Assembly: GCF_003403035.1 (NCBI RefSeq) | Contig: NZ_QURN01000001.1 | Coordinates: 186,001 to 250,000 of the forward strand | DNA length: 64,000 bases | DNA from: Mesorhizobium denitrificans | GTDB lineage: Bacteria > Pseudomonadota > Alphaproteobacteria > Rhizobiales > Rhizobiaceae | Direction: 5' to 3' | Shown: piece by piece, positions 18,054-26,934 of the stretch | Numbering within the stretch: position 1 is the first letter of the stretch | How the letters are laid out: each line of letters opens with the position of its first letter | The notes under the pieces: model-generated | Told to the model about the DNA's origin: nothing | Seen by the model: the letters and a program-made list of their open reading frames with translations, nothing else | The model's database searches: none | Program-made: the position numbers and the translations under genes

Positions 18054-19850
18054 ATGCGTACGGCCGCACTGGCTTTGGTTGCACTGACGTGGATGCAATG
18101 CGCTCACGCACAGCCGCTCGATACGGCCAGCCTGACCGCGAAGCTTTCGCTGGAAGACTTGTCCGGCAAAAGCATAACGGAGCCGGATCACGGCAAGGCG
18201 TTTCGGCTGCGCGTTGACCTGAACGATGCCGCAACCGGGCGTGCGCCAAACGGGCTGGAGATTGCCGGGTGGATACGCCGCTCCGATCCGCTTAACCGCA
18301 GCTGCGAAGATGAGGCGCGCGCCTATCGCGTGACGCGTGCGATTGCGGAAGGCGCGGTGGACCTTAACGGCGTCGTGCTGGCTGTGCTCAACGAGGATGC
18401 GAGCGTCGGCATTATCGACCCTAAGTTAAACGGTCAGCCGGCCAATATGCTCGCCGCTGCCTCGCTCGATACCATGCCCGATGATTTCATTATCGACCGC
18501 GCGAACATGCGCGCGCTGTTCGCCTTCAAATCCAAGGGAACGGTCGAGGAAATCTCGCTGGCCGATGGGGCGAGGCAGGTGATTGCGCAAGGGCTGAAAT
18601 CGCCTTCATCCCTGGCGGTAACATCGGTTGGCGATGTCTGGATTGCGGAAGGTGGCGCGGTGCATCGCATCGGCGACCAGCCTGTCACCAATCTCGGCAA
18701 AGGCGATACTCGCCTCAGTATTACACCGGATGCAAAGCGCATTGTTGCGGTTTCTGACGGTGGCGAAGTCGGCCTTGTCGATATTGCAGCCGACCGCATT
18801 GTCATGCGAGGCAGCTTAGGCCACCCGATATCGGCGTCGACCTTGGTCGGTTCCGATGCAGTTCTGACGCTCTCGCCGGACGGCAAACTTGCGGAACTGC
18901 GCTACTTCGATGATTTCGCAACACCGATTGCCATTCCGCTGGGATTGGCAGCCAAGCAAATTGCTGTTTCGCCCGATGGGCGCAAGGCGCTTGCCTTTGC
19001 GCCGGGAACGCCCACGGTCGCGATTATCGACCTCGCGACTGGCACCCTCGCGCAGAGCTTTGCGCTGAACGACGCTACTGTGGCGGAGATTGGCTTTACC
19101 GAACGAGCCGCATTCATCGCGACACGCGAAGGAGCGTATCTGGGCGTGCTGGATCTCAACTCGGTCAAGCAAGGCACAGCGCCGATGATACGTCCTGTAC
19201 CCTTGGGCGGGAAAGGCGGGGCTAGCAATGGCGACAGGCAATTGCTGGCGTCAATGTTGCCTTCGCCGAACATGCTTGCGGTGGATCGCGACAGCGGGAC
19301 AGGCTGGATCGTGCCGGAACTCGCTGCGGTGGGAAGCATGCCGCCCATGGACTCGGTCAGGTTGCGCGGGGGCGTGCCGCTGCAAGTGCATATTGCCGAT
19401 CGCAGTTTCCGTGAAATTCAGCCGGGCCGTTTTGAAACGGTTGCGAAGGTTGGCGACGGCGGGAAACACGAACTGGTGCTGACAACCGGGATTGGTGGGC
19501 TCACGGCCTGCATTCCGTTTGATGTTCACGGGCCAGCGGCGAAGCCTTCGCGACTGTATCATGTTGCCGTCAACCCAACCAATGGAAGCTATCGCGCGGA
19601 GGTGCCACAGGAAATTGAGTTTACGCTGAGCGACGAGCAGGGGCATAATCTGGACGTTGAGACGGCGCGGTTTCTGGTGCCGAGCCTGGTTTCGGGATGG
19701 TCGCAGGAGGTTGTTGCGCACCGCGCGGCGGACGGCAAGCTGAAGGCAACTGTGCGCTTTCCGCATGTGGGCATTTACGCCGTGCAGCCTATTGGCGTAC
19801 CGAAAGGCTGGCATTTGCAATCGACGCCCTTGATCGAGGTTTTGTCATGA
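18054..19850 (+). CDS. Secreted beta-propeller-like (YVTN/cytochrome-D1-type) protein
   Basis: A 598-residue periplasmic protein with a signal peptide ending near CAHAQ. Repeated blades of the form VSPDGRKALAFAPGTPTVAI and ITPDAKRIVAVSDGGEVGLV fill about residues 100–380, as in YVTN/cytochrome D1-like seven-blade propellers, but no haem-binding motif is seen. A beta-rich C-terminal part (about 440–598) looks like one or two immunoglobulin-like domains. It lies 6 bases after the oxidase and overlaps the SCO gene by ATGA. A docking, scaffold or assembly role for the oxidase is inference from position. Confidence 0.72.
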   Translation: MRTAALALVALTWMQCAHAQPLDTASLTAKLSLEDLSGKSITEPDHGKAFRLRVDLNDAATGRAPNGLEIAGWIRRSDPLNRSCEDEARAYRVTRAIAEGAVDLNGVVLAVLNEDASVGIIDPKLNGQPANMLAAASLDTMPDDFIIDRANMRALFAFKSKGTVEEISLADGARQVIAQGLKSPSSLAVTSVGDVWIAEGGAVHRIGDQPVTNLGKGDTRLSITPDAKRIVAVSDGGEVGLVDIAADRIVMRGSLGHPISASTLVGSDAVLTLSPDGKLAELRYFDDFATPIAIPLGLAAKQIAVSPDGRKALAFAPGTPTVAIIDLATGTLAQSFALNDATVAEIGFTERAAFIATREGAYLGVLDLNSVKQGTAPMIRPVPLGGKGGASNGDRQLLASMLPSPNMLAVDRDSGTGWIVPELAAVGSMPPMDSVRLRGGVPLQVHIADRSFREIQPGRFETVAKVGDGGKHELVLTTGIGGLTACIPFDVHGPAAKPSRLYHVAVNPTNGSYRAEVPQEIEFTLSDEQGHNLDVETARFLVPSLVSGWSQEVVAHRAADGKLKATVRFPHVGIYAVQPIGVPKGWHLQSTPLIEVLS

Positions 19851-20452
19851 ACATCACCAGCAGGACAGGTATGATCGCGCTGGGTTTCGTCGCGCTTCTC
19901 GCCGCGGGTGGCACGGGCGCGGCGCTCAACGCGTTGCTGATGCCGAACGCTGCAGCGGATTTGACGAGCTTTGCAGAGCGCCCCGTCAACCTGCCCAATG
20001 TGAAGCTGACGGATCAGAATGGCATTCAACATGCGCTGGCGAGCGAGATTGCAGGCAATGCGCTGCTGGTGGTCAATTTCAACTATACGAGTTGCGAGTC
20101 CATTTGCCCGATCGGCAACGCCATGATGCAGGCGGTGGACAAGGAAGCTCCGGCTGATCTGGGCAAGCCGGTCAAGCTGCTTTCGATCACCATCGATCCA
20201 AATACTGATACGCCGGCGGTCATTCGCGAGGCGTCGTCCCAATTTGATCCGAGCGGGCGCTGGCTATGGCTGACGGGAAATCCCGAAGATGTGCAGGCCG
20301 TGCTTTCTGGCGTAGGTACAAGCGTTCCGGATATTACTCTGCACGCGCCGTTGACGCTGGTTGGCGATGCGGCCAGCGGCCAGTTCTACAGCATTCGCAC
20401 GCTGCCCGACGCCAATGAAGTCGTGGCGCTTCTGGCGAAATTCCATCAGTGA
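19847..20452 (+). CDS. SCO1/SenC-family copper chaperone/thiol protein
   Basis: A 201-residue protein with an N-terminal membrane anchor (about residues 9–28) and a thioredoxin-like domain. The SCO copper site is present: C83 and C87 in CESICP, and H166 in LHAPLTLVGD. The segment LLSITIDPNTDTPAVI is also typical. SCO proteins insert copper into or reduce thiols of CuA sites in cytochrome oxidase; here the neighbourhood suggests it metallates the giant multicopper oxidase. The frame is open upstream, but ATG 19847 overlaps the previous stop and gives the family's usual size. Confidence 0.92.
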   Translation: MNITSRTGMIALGFVALLAAGGTGAALNALLMPNAAADLTSFAERPVNLPNVKLTDQNGIQHALASEIAGNALLVVNFNYTSCESICPIGNAMMQAVDKEAPADLGKPVKLLSITIDPNTDTPAVIREASSQFDPSGRWLWLTGNPEDVQAVLSGVGTSVPDITLHAPLTLVGDAASGQFYSIRTLPDANEVVALLAKFHQ

Positions 20453-21696
20453 TCCGATTAGCCGCGCTGATTTTGCTATGTGCTTCGGTCGCTCCGGGCT
20501 GGGCACAGGATGGGTCGGGAACCGGCGCGCAACTCTTCAATGGAACGGCGGAGGTGGCTGGATCGGTGGCGATTGGCGCTACCAAACTCAACCAACCTGT
20601 TTCCAAATTTGCTTGCCGTAGCTGTCATCAAAGGGATGGGCTCGGCGGTTCGGAGGCCAAAGCTCCAGCGATCACATGGGAGGCGTTGAGTGCGCCGAAC
20701 GCTGCGCGCCCGGCCTATGATGTGGCGGCATTTCGCGCGGCGTTGAGCAATGGAGCACGCGCGGGCGGCGGAACACTCGATAGAGCCATGCCACGCTATA
20801 CGCTTTCCGATGCAACGGTTACGAGCTTGATTGCGTATTTGAACGAACTGCCGACCATTCAGAAGCGAGGAATTGAAACGCGATCCGTGACATTCGGGGT
20901 TGCTGTTCCAGCCGATAATGCCGGACCGGCGCGGGCATATGCTGCGCTTCTCAGGGATGTGTTGCAGGGCCAGCCCGATATTTTCGGCAGAAAAATCCGG
21001 GTCGTCGAGTTGGATGGCAAGAACGCCAGCGGTGTCGCCGCAATCGTGGGGTTGGTACCGTCGCAGGAGATTGTAGTCGCTGATTTCGAAGCCGAAAGTG
21101 TGCCGATCCTGTTTCCGCTGTCGCTGCTGAATGGGAGCGAGGATACGACACTCGTTAAAGGTATGATTGCATCGCAGGCTGAGCAGATTGCCGGGCTGGT
21201 CGGAAAAGCAAAAAGCGACGGCCACAAGAACATCGGCCTGGCATGCTTTCCAAAATGCCGGACGCTGGATAGCGCAGTTGAAGTGTCTGCCGAGACACCG
21301 CTCGATGGATTGGATGCGCTCATTGTTGCGGGAGCGGATGAGTCGCAGGCGCTTGAATTGCTGGCGCGAGCGCCGAAAGAAATGTCTATCTATGCCATAG
21401 CCGGAGAACTGCCGGATATTGCAATTAGTGCCGAGCGGCGTGGCATGTCGCTGACGCTCAGCGACGGGTATGAGACGCTTGGAAATGACGGCAATGGTCT
21501 GCTGGAACGCCATGCGCGGAAGACAGCACAGCTATTGCGCGAGGCGCTAACCACAGCCGGGCGACAACTCACACGCAACAAGCTCATTGCAGCATTCGAG
21601 CGCAAGAGCCTGCCGGAGTTCGGACTGGACTATGCCCGCTACCCGTTGAACGGAACCGCCAGCGTGCGCTTTTTGCACACGCCGGCGAAGCCGTGA
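20449..21696 (+). CDS. Cytochrome c fused to a periplasmic binding protein-like domain
   Basis: A 415-residue secreted protein with a signal peptide ending near GWAQD. A class I cytochrome c domain (about residues 25–130) has the haem site C56-R-S-C59-H60 and a likely axial Met, M114, in RAMPRYTLSD. The remainder (about 140–415: VTFGVAVPADNAGPARAYAA, then GRKIRVVELDG) resembles a type I periplasmic binding protein of branched-chain amino acid importers. It starts with GTG overlapping the SCO stop (GTGA). It is a plausible electron acceptor or donor for the oxidase operon. It ends 10 bases from a convergent gene. Confidence 0.8.
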   Translation: MIRLAALILLCASVAPGWAQDGSGTGAQLFNGTAEVAGSVAIGATKLNQPVSKFACRSCHQRDGLGGSEAKAPAITWEALSAPNAARPAYDVAAFRAALSNGARAGGGTLDRAMPRYTLSDATVTSLIAYLNELPTIQKRGIETRSVTFGVAVPADNAGPARAYAALLRDVLQGQPDIFGRKIRVVELDGKNASGVAAIVGLVPSQEIVVADFEAESVPILFPLSLLNGSEDTTLVKGMIASQAEQIAGLVGKAKSDGHKNIGLACFPKCRTLDSAVEVSAETPLDGLDALIVAGADESQALELLARAPKEMSIYAIAGELPDIAISAERRGMSLTLSDGYETLGNDGNGLLERHARKTAQLLREALTTAGRQLTRNKLIAAFERKSLPEFGLDYARYPLNGTASVRFLHTPAKP

Positions 21697-21706
21697 GGTA
21701 TGTAAC

Positions 21707-23218
21707 CTAAGCCGCAGCGATATCCGCAGGCAGCAGTTCTGCCGGAATGTTCTGATATGAAACTGGGCGGAGGAAGCGACGGATCGCCATCGTGCCGACC
21801 GAAGTCGCGCCAAAGTTGGTGGAGGCCGGGTAAGGCCCGCCATGCACCATCGCTTCGGACACTTCCACGCCGGTCGGGAAGCCGTTTGCAAGCACGCGGC
21901 CAACCTTGCGCTGGAGTACCGGCATGAGCTTTGCCGCTTCTGCGTAATCGCCTTTGTCGATATGCAGCGTGGCGGTGAGCTGACCATGCATGGCATGAGC
22001 GATTTTCGCCATGTCCTCCAGGCTTCCCACCTTGACCACAATGCCGAGCGGTCCGAACACCTCCTCAGACAGCGCTTCGTTGGCGAGGAAAACGTCGCCG
22101 GTCGTCTCGAACAGATACGGCGCAGCAGCGCGGTCATTGCAGGCCGTGCCGATAAGCTCGCCCACGTCTGCGCTGTTTTCAATGCGCTGCGCGCCATCGC
22201 GATAGGCTTTGGCGATGCCATCCGTCAGCATGGTTTGCGGCGCAACGGCGCGCAAAGACTCGACGGTCGTTTCGGTGAAGGCGCTCGCCTCCGGGCCATC
22301 CAGAATAACGGCGATGCCGGGGTTGGTGCAGAATTGGCCTGCGCCCATCGTCAGCGAGCCGGCCCAGCCCTTAGCGATGGCTTCGCCGCGCGCCTTTACG
22401 GCTTCGGGCATGACGAACATGGGATTCACAGAACCGAGTTCGCCGAAGAAGGGGATCGGTTCAGGCCGCGCGGCGCAGAGATCGAACAGCGCGCGACCAC
22501 CACGCAGCGAGCCGGTGAAGCCGACAGCTTTGATGAGCGGATGCTGTACCAGCGCGCCGCCAACCGCATGATTGACGCCCTGCACCAGCGAGAACACGCC
22601 GGGATGCAGCTTGTGCTTGCGGATTGCCGCGTCGATGGCTTGCGCCACGAGATCGCCGGTGCCGGGATGGGCTGAATGACCCTTCACCACGACCGGACAG
22701 CCAGCAGCAAGCGCCGAGGCCGTGTCGCCGCCAGCCGTTGAGAAGGCGAGCGGAAAGTTCGACGCGCCGAATACGGCGACGGGGCCGATCGGCTGCTGCA
22801 CCAGCTTGATCTCCGGGCGAGGCAGGGGCTGACGGTCAGGCAAGGCGACGTCATGGCGACGGTCGAGATATTCGCCCTTTTCGATATGGTCCGCGAACAG
22901 CTTGAGCTGGCCCGTGGTGCGTCCGCGTTCGCCGGTCAGGCGTGCGGCGGGCAGGCCGGTTTCCTCGCTGCCGATTTTGGTGATTTCGTCGCCGCGCTTG
23001 TCGATTTCTTCCGCAATGCTGCGAAGGAATGCTGCGCGCTCGGCGCGGCTCAGTGCGGAGTAGGACCAAAAGGCTTCTTCGGCAGCGCGGGCAGCGCGAT
23101 CTACCAATTCCGGTGAGCCATCCGCGAAGGTGTGAGGTTCGCCGCTGGAAGGTTGGGACGTGAATGTGGTTTCTCCGCCGACCCACTCGCCGGCAATGAG
23201 GTGTTTTCCTTTAAGCAT
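21707..23218 (-). CDS. 2,5-dioxovalerate (alpha-ketoglutaric semialdehyde) dehydrogenase
   Basis: A 503-residue aldehyde dehydrogenase that should oxidise 2,5-dioxopentanoate to 2-oxoglutarate, the last step of the non-phosphorylative arabinose pathway. Visible motifs are FGASNFPLAFSTAGGDTASA, the catalytic-region FFGELGSVNP, and the cysteine in GAGQFCTNPG. This is the class that ends in a proline-rich INPELLP-type tail (here IPAELLPAD). The open frame runs about 59 codons further upstream, but ATG 23218 (MLKGKHLIAGEW) fits homologues. It is the most downstream gene of the arabinose operon. Confidence 0.9.
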   Translation of the reverse strand: MLKGKHLIAGEWVGGETTFTSQPSSGEPHTFADGSPELVDRAARAAEEAFWSYSALSRAERAAFLRSIAEEIDKRGDEITKIGSEETGLPAARLTGERGRTTGQLKLFADHIEKGEYLDRRHDVALPDRQPLPRPEIKLVQQPIGPVAVFGASNFPLAFSTAGGDTASALAAGCPVVVKGHSAHPGTGDLVAQAIDAAIRKHKLHPGVFSLVQGVNHAVGGALVQHPLIKAVGFTGSLRGGRALFDLCAARPEPIPFFGELGSVNPMFVMPEAVKARGEAIAKGWAGSLTMGAGQFCTNPGIAVILDGPEASAFTETTVESLRAVAPQTMLTDGIAKAYRDGAQRIENSADVGELIGTACNDRAAAPYLFETTGDVFLANEALSEEVFGPLGIVVKVGSLEDMAKIAHAMHGQLTATLHIDKGDYAEAAKLMPVLQRKVGRVLANGFPTGVEVSEAMVHGGPYPASTNFGATSVGTMAIRRFLRPVSYQNIPAELLPADIAAA

Positions 23219-23235
23219 GTTGTCTCCGGCTCCGC

Positions 23236-24159
23236 CTATTTGCCCCAGCGCAACGCCAAAATGTCGAGGTCGCGCGCAAGTTCGAGCAACCGGGATTTGG
23301 TTCGTTCGCTCATGGGCTTCAAGGGGTGGCGTACATGATCGGAGCGGATAACGCCACCCGCTGCGAACACAGTTTTGCAGGCGCGCAGGCCGCATTGACG
23401 GTTTTCATGATTGATGAGCGGCAGGCACTTTTTCCATTGGTCCAAGGCCGCATCCGTGCGCCCGGCGCGATAGTCCATGACAATCGGGCGGATCAGTTCG
23501 GGGAACATCGCGGAGGTCATGGTGCCGGTCGCGCCTGCATCGAGGTCTGCCAATAGCGTAACCGCTTCTTCGCCATCGAATGGACCTTCGATATGATCGC
23601 CTGCGGCTTCGATCAATGCTGCCAGCTTGTCAGCGGCGAAGGGGCATTCGATTTTGAAGTAGGAAACGTTTTCGAGTTCGCGGGCCAGCTTTGCGAGCAG
23701 ATCGACGGGAAGCTGCACACCCGAAAGCGGCGCATCCTGCACCATGATCGGAATGCTGATTGCGTCGTTGACGGATTTGAAATGTTCGAAAATGCCGGAC
23801 GGTGCTGGATAGAGGCCGGAACCGTGATAGGGCGGCATCATCATGACCATTGCCGCGCCGAGGCTTTCAGCGAATTTCGCCCGCTCGGTCGCGATGCCGG
23901 TCGAGAAATGGCTGATGGTGACGATGATCGGTACGCGGCCAGCAGCATGTTCGAGGCTGAGGCGGGTAAGGCGCGCGCGCTCCTCGTCGGAGAGCAGGAA
24001 CTGTTCGGAATAATTTGCGAGTATGCAGATGGCGTCCACGCCCTGATCGATCATGCAATCGATCACACGGCGCATTCCATCCTCGTCCACGCGGCCATCA
24101 TCGAAGAAGGGAGTTGGAGCGACCGGCAGGATGCCGGTCAACGGTTTTGAAAGCTTCAT
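23236..24159 (-). CDS. L-2-keto-3-deoxyarabonate dehydratase (DapA-like fold)
   Basis: A 307-residue class I aldolase-fold enzyme of the DHDPS/NAL family. The Schiff-base lysine lies in SYFKIECPF, and the substrate loop ILANYSEQFLLSDEER is diagnostic of keto-deoxy-arabonate dehydratases rather than dihydrodipicolinate synthase. The reaction is 2-keto-3-deoxy-L-arabonate to 2,5-dioxovalerate. The flanking dioxovalerate dehydrogenase and IlvD/Edd dehydratase support this assignment. It is 17 bases upstream of the dehydrogenase and follows the dehydratase by 11 bases. Confidence 0.9.
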   Translation of the reverse strand: MKLSKPLTGILPVAPTPFFDDGRVDEDGMRRVIDCMIDQGVDAICILANYSEQFLLSDEERARLTRLSLEHAAGRVPIIVTISHFSTGIATERAKFAESLGAAMVMMMPPYHGSGLYPAPSGIFEHFKSVNDAISIPIMVQDAPLSGVQLPVDLLAKLARELENVSYFKIECPFAADKLAALIEAAGDHIEGPFDGEEAVTLLADLDAGATGTMTSAMFPELIRPIVMDYRAGRTDAALDQWKKCLPLINHENRQCGLRACKTVFAAGGVIRSDHVRHPLKPMSERTKSRLLELARDLDILALRWGK

Positions 24160-24170
24160 GTCTGTTTCCG

Positions 24171-25940
24171 TTAGTGCGAGTCTTTGCCGACTTCATTGCC
24201 ACGGCAACCGCGCAGGAAGTCGAAATCGGCGCCCGTATCCGCGCCAGTGACGTGATTGTGGTAGATCATTGCGTATCCACCGGCCGGCTTTTTAATCGTG
24301 CTTTTCCAGGCTGCCAGCCGCGCATCGATCTCGGCTTGCGGCAAGTCGAGATGCAGGCGACGATTGGGAACATCCAGCTCGATCATATCGCCGTTTTGCA
24401 CGATAGCGAGCGGTCCGCCCACCGCGGCTTCCGGTGTTGTGTGCAGGACGACGGTGCCATAGGCGGTGCCGGACATGCGAGCATCCGAAATGCGCACCAT
24501 GTCGGTGATGCCCTTTTTCAGCACCCTGGGAGGCAGGCCCATATTGCCGACCTCCGCCATGCCGGGATAGCCCTTTGGCCCGCAATTCTTCAGAACCATG
24601 ACGCAGGTTTCATCGATATCCAGATCGGGATCGTCGATCTTGCGCTTGTAGTCGTCAATGTCTTCGAACACGACTGCGCGCCCGCGATGAACCATCAGGG
24701 AGGGGCTGGCGGCAGACGGCTTCAGCACTGCGCCATTGGGAGCGAGATTGCCGCGCAGAACGGCGATGCCGCCTTGTGGCGTAAGCGCACGCTCGGCGGG
24801 CAGGATAACGTCTTCATTCCAGTTTTTGACGTCTTTCACCTGTTCCCACTGTGTTTCGCCGGAAACGGTCAGCGCGTCCTTGTTCAGCATTCCGGCTTCG
24901 CCAAGACGCTTCAAAACGACAGGCAGGCCGCCAGCGTAAAAGAACTCTTCCATCAGATATTTGCCGGACGGCATGAGATTGACGATGGTGGGCACGTCGC
25001 GGCCAAGCCTGTCCCAATCATCCAGCGTAAGATCGACGCCAACGCGGCCCGCCAGCGCGAGCAGGTGAACAACTGCATTGGTCGAGCCGCCGATCGCACC
25101 ATTCGTGCGGATGGCGTTTTCGAACGCTTCCCTCGTGAGAATATCCGACGGCTTCAGATCATCCTTGACCATCTGCACGATGCGGCGGCCAGTCATTTGC
25201 GCCATAACGCGGCGGCGGCTGTCGACGGCGGGAATCGCGGCATTGCCGGACAGCGCCATGCCAAGCGCTTCGGCCATGGACGCCATTGTGGACGCCGTGC
25301 CCATCGTGTTGCAGGTACCGGATGAGCGGCTCATGGCCTGTTCTGCATCGAGGAAATCGGCCTGACTCATCGTACCGGCCTTGATCGCTTCCGACATTTG
25401 CCAAAGCGCGGTGCCGGAACCGACACGTTCGCCACGGAACCAGCCGTTGAGCATCGGCCCGCCGGTCACGACGATTGAGGGAAGGTCGGTGGAAGCAGCG
25501 CCCATCAGCAGCGAAGGGGTGGTCTTGTCACAGCCGACCATCAGCACCACGCCGTCGATGGGCTGGCCGCGCATGGCTTCCTCGACTGCCATGGCAGCGA
25601 GGTTGCGATACATCATTGCAGTGGGTCGGTAGGTGTTTTCGGAGGCGGAGAATACCGGAACCTCAAGCGGAAAGCCGCCAGCTTCCCAGATACCTGCCTT
25701 CACCTTCTCGACCAACTCGCGGAGATGGCCGTTGCAGGGTGTCAGATCCGACCAGGTGTTGAGAATGCCGATGACGGGACGCCCGTCGAAAAGATCATGC
25801 GGATAGCCCTGATTTTTGAGCCAACCGCGATGATAAATGCTGTCGCGCGAGGTGCCGCCATACCATTCTTGTGAGCGCAGCTTGCGCGGCCACTCTGCGG
25901 GTACGAATTTCGAAGGTTTGATTTTGGGGTGTAAGGTCAT
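24171..25940 (-). CDS. L-arabonate dehydratase (IlvD/Edd family)
   Basis: A 589-residue iron–sulfur dehydratase that should convert L-arabonate to 2-keto-3-deoxy-L-arabonate. Cluster-ligand cysteines are visible in VGCDKTTPS and SSGTCNTMGTAST, with a third expected in the N-terminal SDLTPCNGHLREL segment. The C-terminal ISDARMSGTAYGTVVLHTTP block is also typical. The open frame is longer, but ATG 25940 (MTLHPKIKPSKF) fits homologues of about 580 residues. D-xylonate or other pentonates are possible alternative substrates. Confidence 0.9.
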   Translation of the reverse strand: MTLHPKIKPSKFVPAEWPRKLRSQEWYGGTSRDSIYHRGWLKNQGYPHDLFDGRPVIGILNTWSDLTPCNGHLRELVEKVKAGIWEAGGFPLEVPVFSASENTYRPTAMMYRNLAAMAVEEAMRGQPIDGVVLMVGCDKTTPSLLMGAASTDLPSIVVTGGPMLNGWFRGERVGSGTALWQMSEAIKAGTMSQADFLDAEQAMSRSSGTCNTMGTASTMASMAEALGMALSGNAAIPAVDSRRRVMAQMTGRRIVQMVKDDLKPSDILTREAFENAIRTNGAIGGSTNAVVHLLALAGRVGVDLTLDDWDRLGRDVPTIVNLMPSGKYLMEEFFYAGGLPVVLKRLGEAGMLNKDALTVSGETQWEQVKDVKNWNEDVILPAERALTPQGGIAVLRGNLAPNGAVLKPSAASPSLMVHRGRAVVFEDIDDYKRKIDDPDLDIDETCVMVLKNCGPKGYPGMAEVGNMGLPPRVLKKGITDMVRISDARMSGTAYGTVVLHTTPEAAVGGPLAIVQNGDMIELDVPNRRLHLDLPQAEIDARLAAWKSTIKKPAGGYAMIYHNHVTGADTGADFDFLRGCRGNEVGKDSH

Positions 25941-25945
25941 GGTCG

Positions 25946-26932
25946 TTACTCTTTGGAATGCGATGTGGCGGCTGCCGCCTTGCGTGTCGAGATCACGACG
26001 AGCAGTCTTTGCAATGCTATGAATGCGAACAGCAGCAGGCCGACGACGATCTTCGTCCACCAACTCGAAAGCGTGCCGTCGAAAACGATGTAGGTCTGGA
26101 TCAGGCCCTGGATCAGCACGCCGATGAAGGTTCCTGCGACCAGGCCGACCCCGCCCGTGAGAAGGGTGCCGCCAATGACGACGGCGGCGATTGTATCAAG
26201 CTCGACACCCACCGCCGAGAGCGAATAGCCCGCTGAGGTGTAGAGCGAAAACACGATGCCGGAGAGGCCCGACAGAAAGCCGGACAAGGCGTAGATGCCA
26301 ATGGTGGCGCGCGCAACTGGGACACCCATGAGTTCGGCGGATGTCTTGTTGCCGCCGATAGCATAAACATAGGAGCCGAAGCGCGTGAAGTGCGCGAGGA
26401 TTATGCCAGCGATAAACACCAGTACCATCAATCCGCCGATGAGGGTGAGGCGGCCGCCACCCGGCATACGGTAATAGAGGCCAGCCAGCGTCGAATAAAA
26501 TTCGTGATTGATCGGGATAGAGTCAGTCGTGATGACGAACGCCATGCCGCGCGCGAGGAACATGCCCGCGAGCGTTACGATGAAGGCCGGTACGTCGAGA
26601 TAATGAATGATGACGCCCATAAGCGCGCCGAACGCGGTGGAGATTGCCAGCGCGATGGCGAAGGCGGCGAGCGGATGCACGCCATACCAGCCGATTAACA
26701 CCGCTATCAGAACGCCCGTAAAGCCTATGACCGAGCCGACCGACAGATCGATGCCGCCCGACAGGATGACGAAGGTCATGCCGACCGCAGCGATCCCCAG
26801 AAAGGCGTTATCCGTGAGCAGGTTTCCGACGACACGCGTGGAGAGCATGTTCGGGAACTGGAACACGCAAATCGCATAGGCCACCAGAAAGAGGGCCAGC
26901 GTTGCGTAGAAGGGAAGCAGGCGCGACGACAT
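25946..26932 (-). CDS. Sugar ABC transporter permease, YjfF-like
   Basis: A 328-residue inner-membrane permease of the ribose/galactofuranose (RbsC) family with about 9–10 membrane segments. The family hallmark VILSGGIDLSVGSVIGFTG lies near residues 55–73 and GVELDTIAAVVIGGTLLTGG near 226–245. It is paired with a second permease 2 bases upstream, as in the E. coli ytfQRT-yjfF galactofuranose importer. The substrate is probably arabinose or a related sugar, given the catabolic genes downstream. Confidence 0.92.
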   Translation of the reverse strand: MSSRLLPFYATLALFLVAYAICVFQFPNMLSTRVVGNLLTDNAFLGIAAVGMTFVILSGGIDLSVGSVIGFTGVLIAVLIGWYGVHPLAAFAIALAISTAFGALMGVIIHYLDVPAFIVTLAGMFLARGMAFVITTDSIPINHEFYSTLAGLYYRMPGGGRLTLIGGLMVLVFIAGIILAHFTRFGSYVYAIGGNKTSAELMGVPVARATIGIYALSGFLSGLSGIVFSLYTSAGYSLSAVGVELDTIAAVVIGGTLLTGGVGLVAGTFIGVLIQGLIQTYIVFDGTLSSWWTKIVVGLLLFAFIALQRLLVVISTRKAAAATSHSKE

Positions 26933-26934
26933 GA

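Noticed and set aside
24015-25325. 436-codon plus-strand frame across the arabonate dehydratase
   Set aside because: It lies antisense to a well-conserved IlvD/Edd gene and the translation looks like no known protein.
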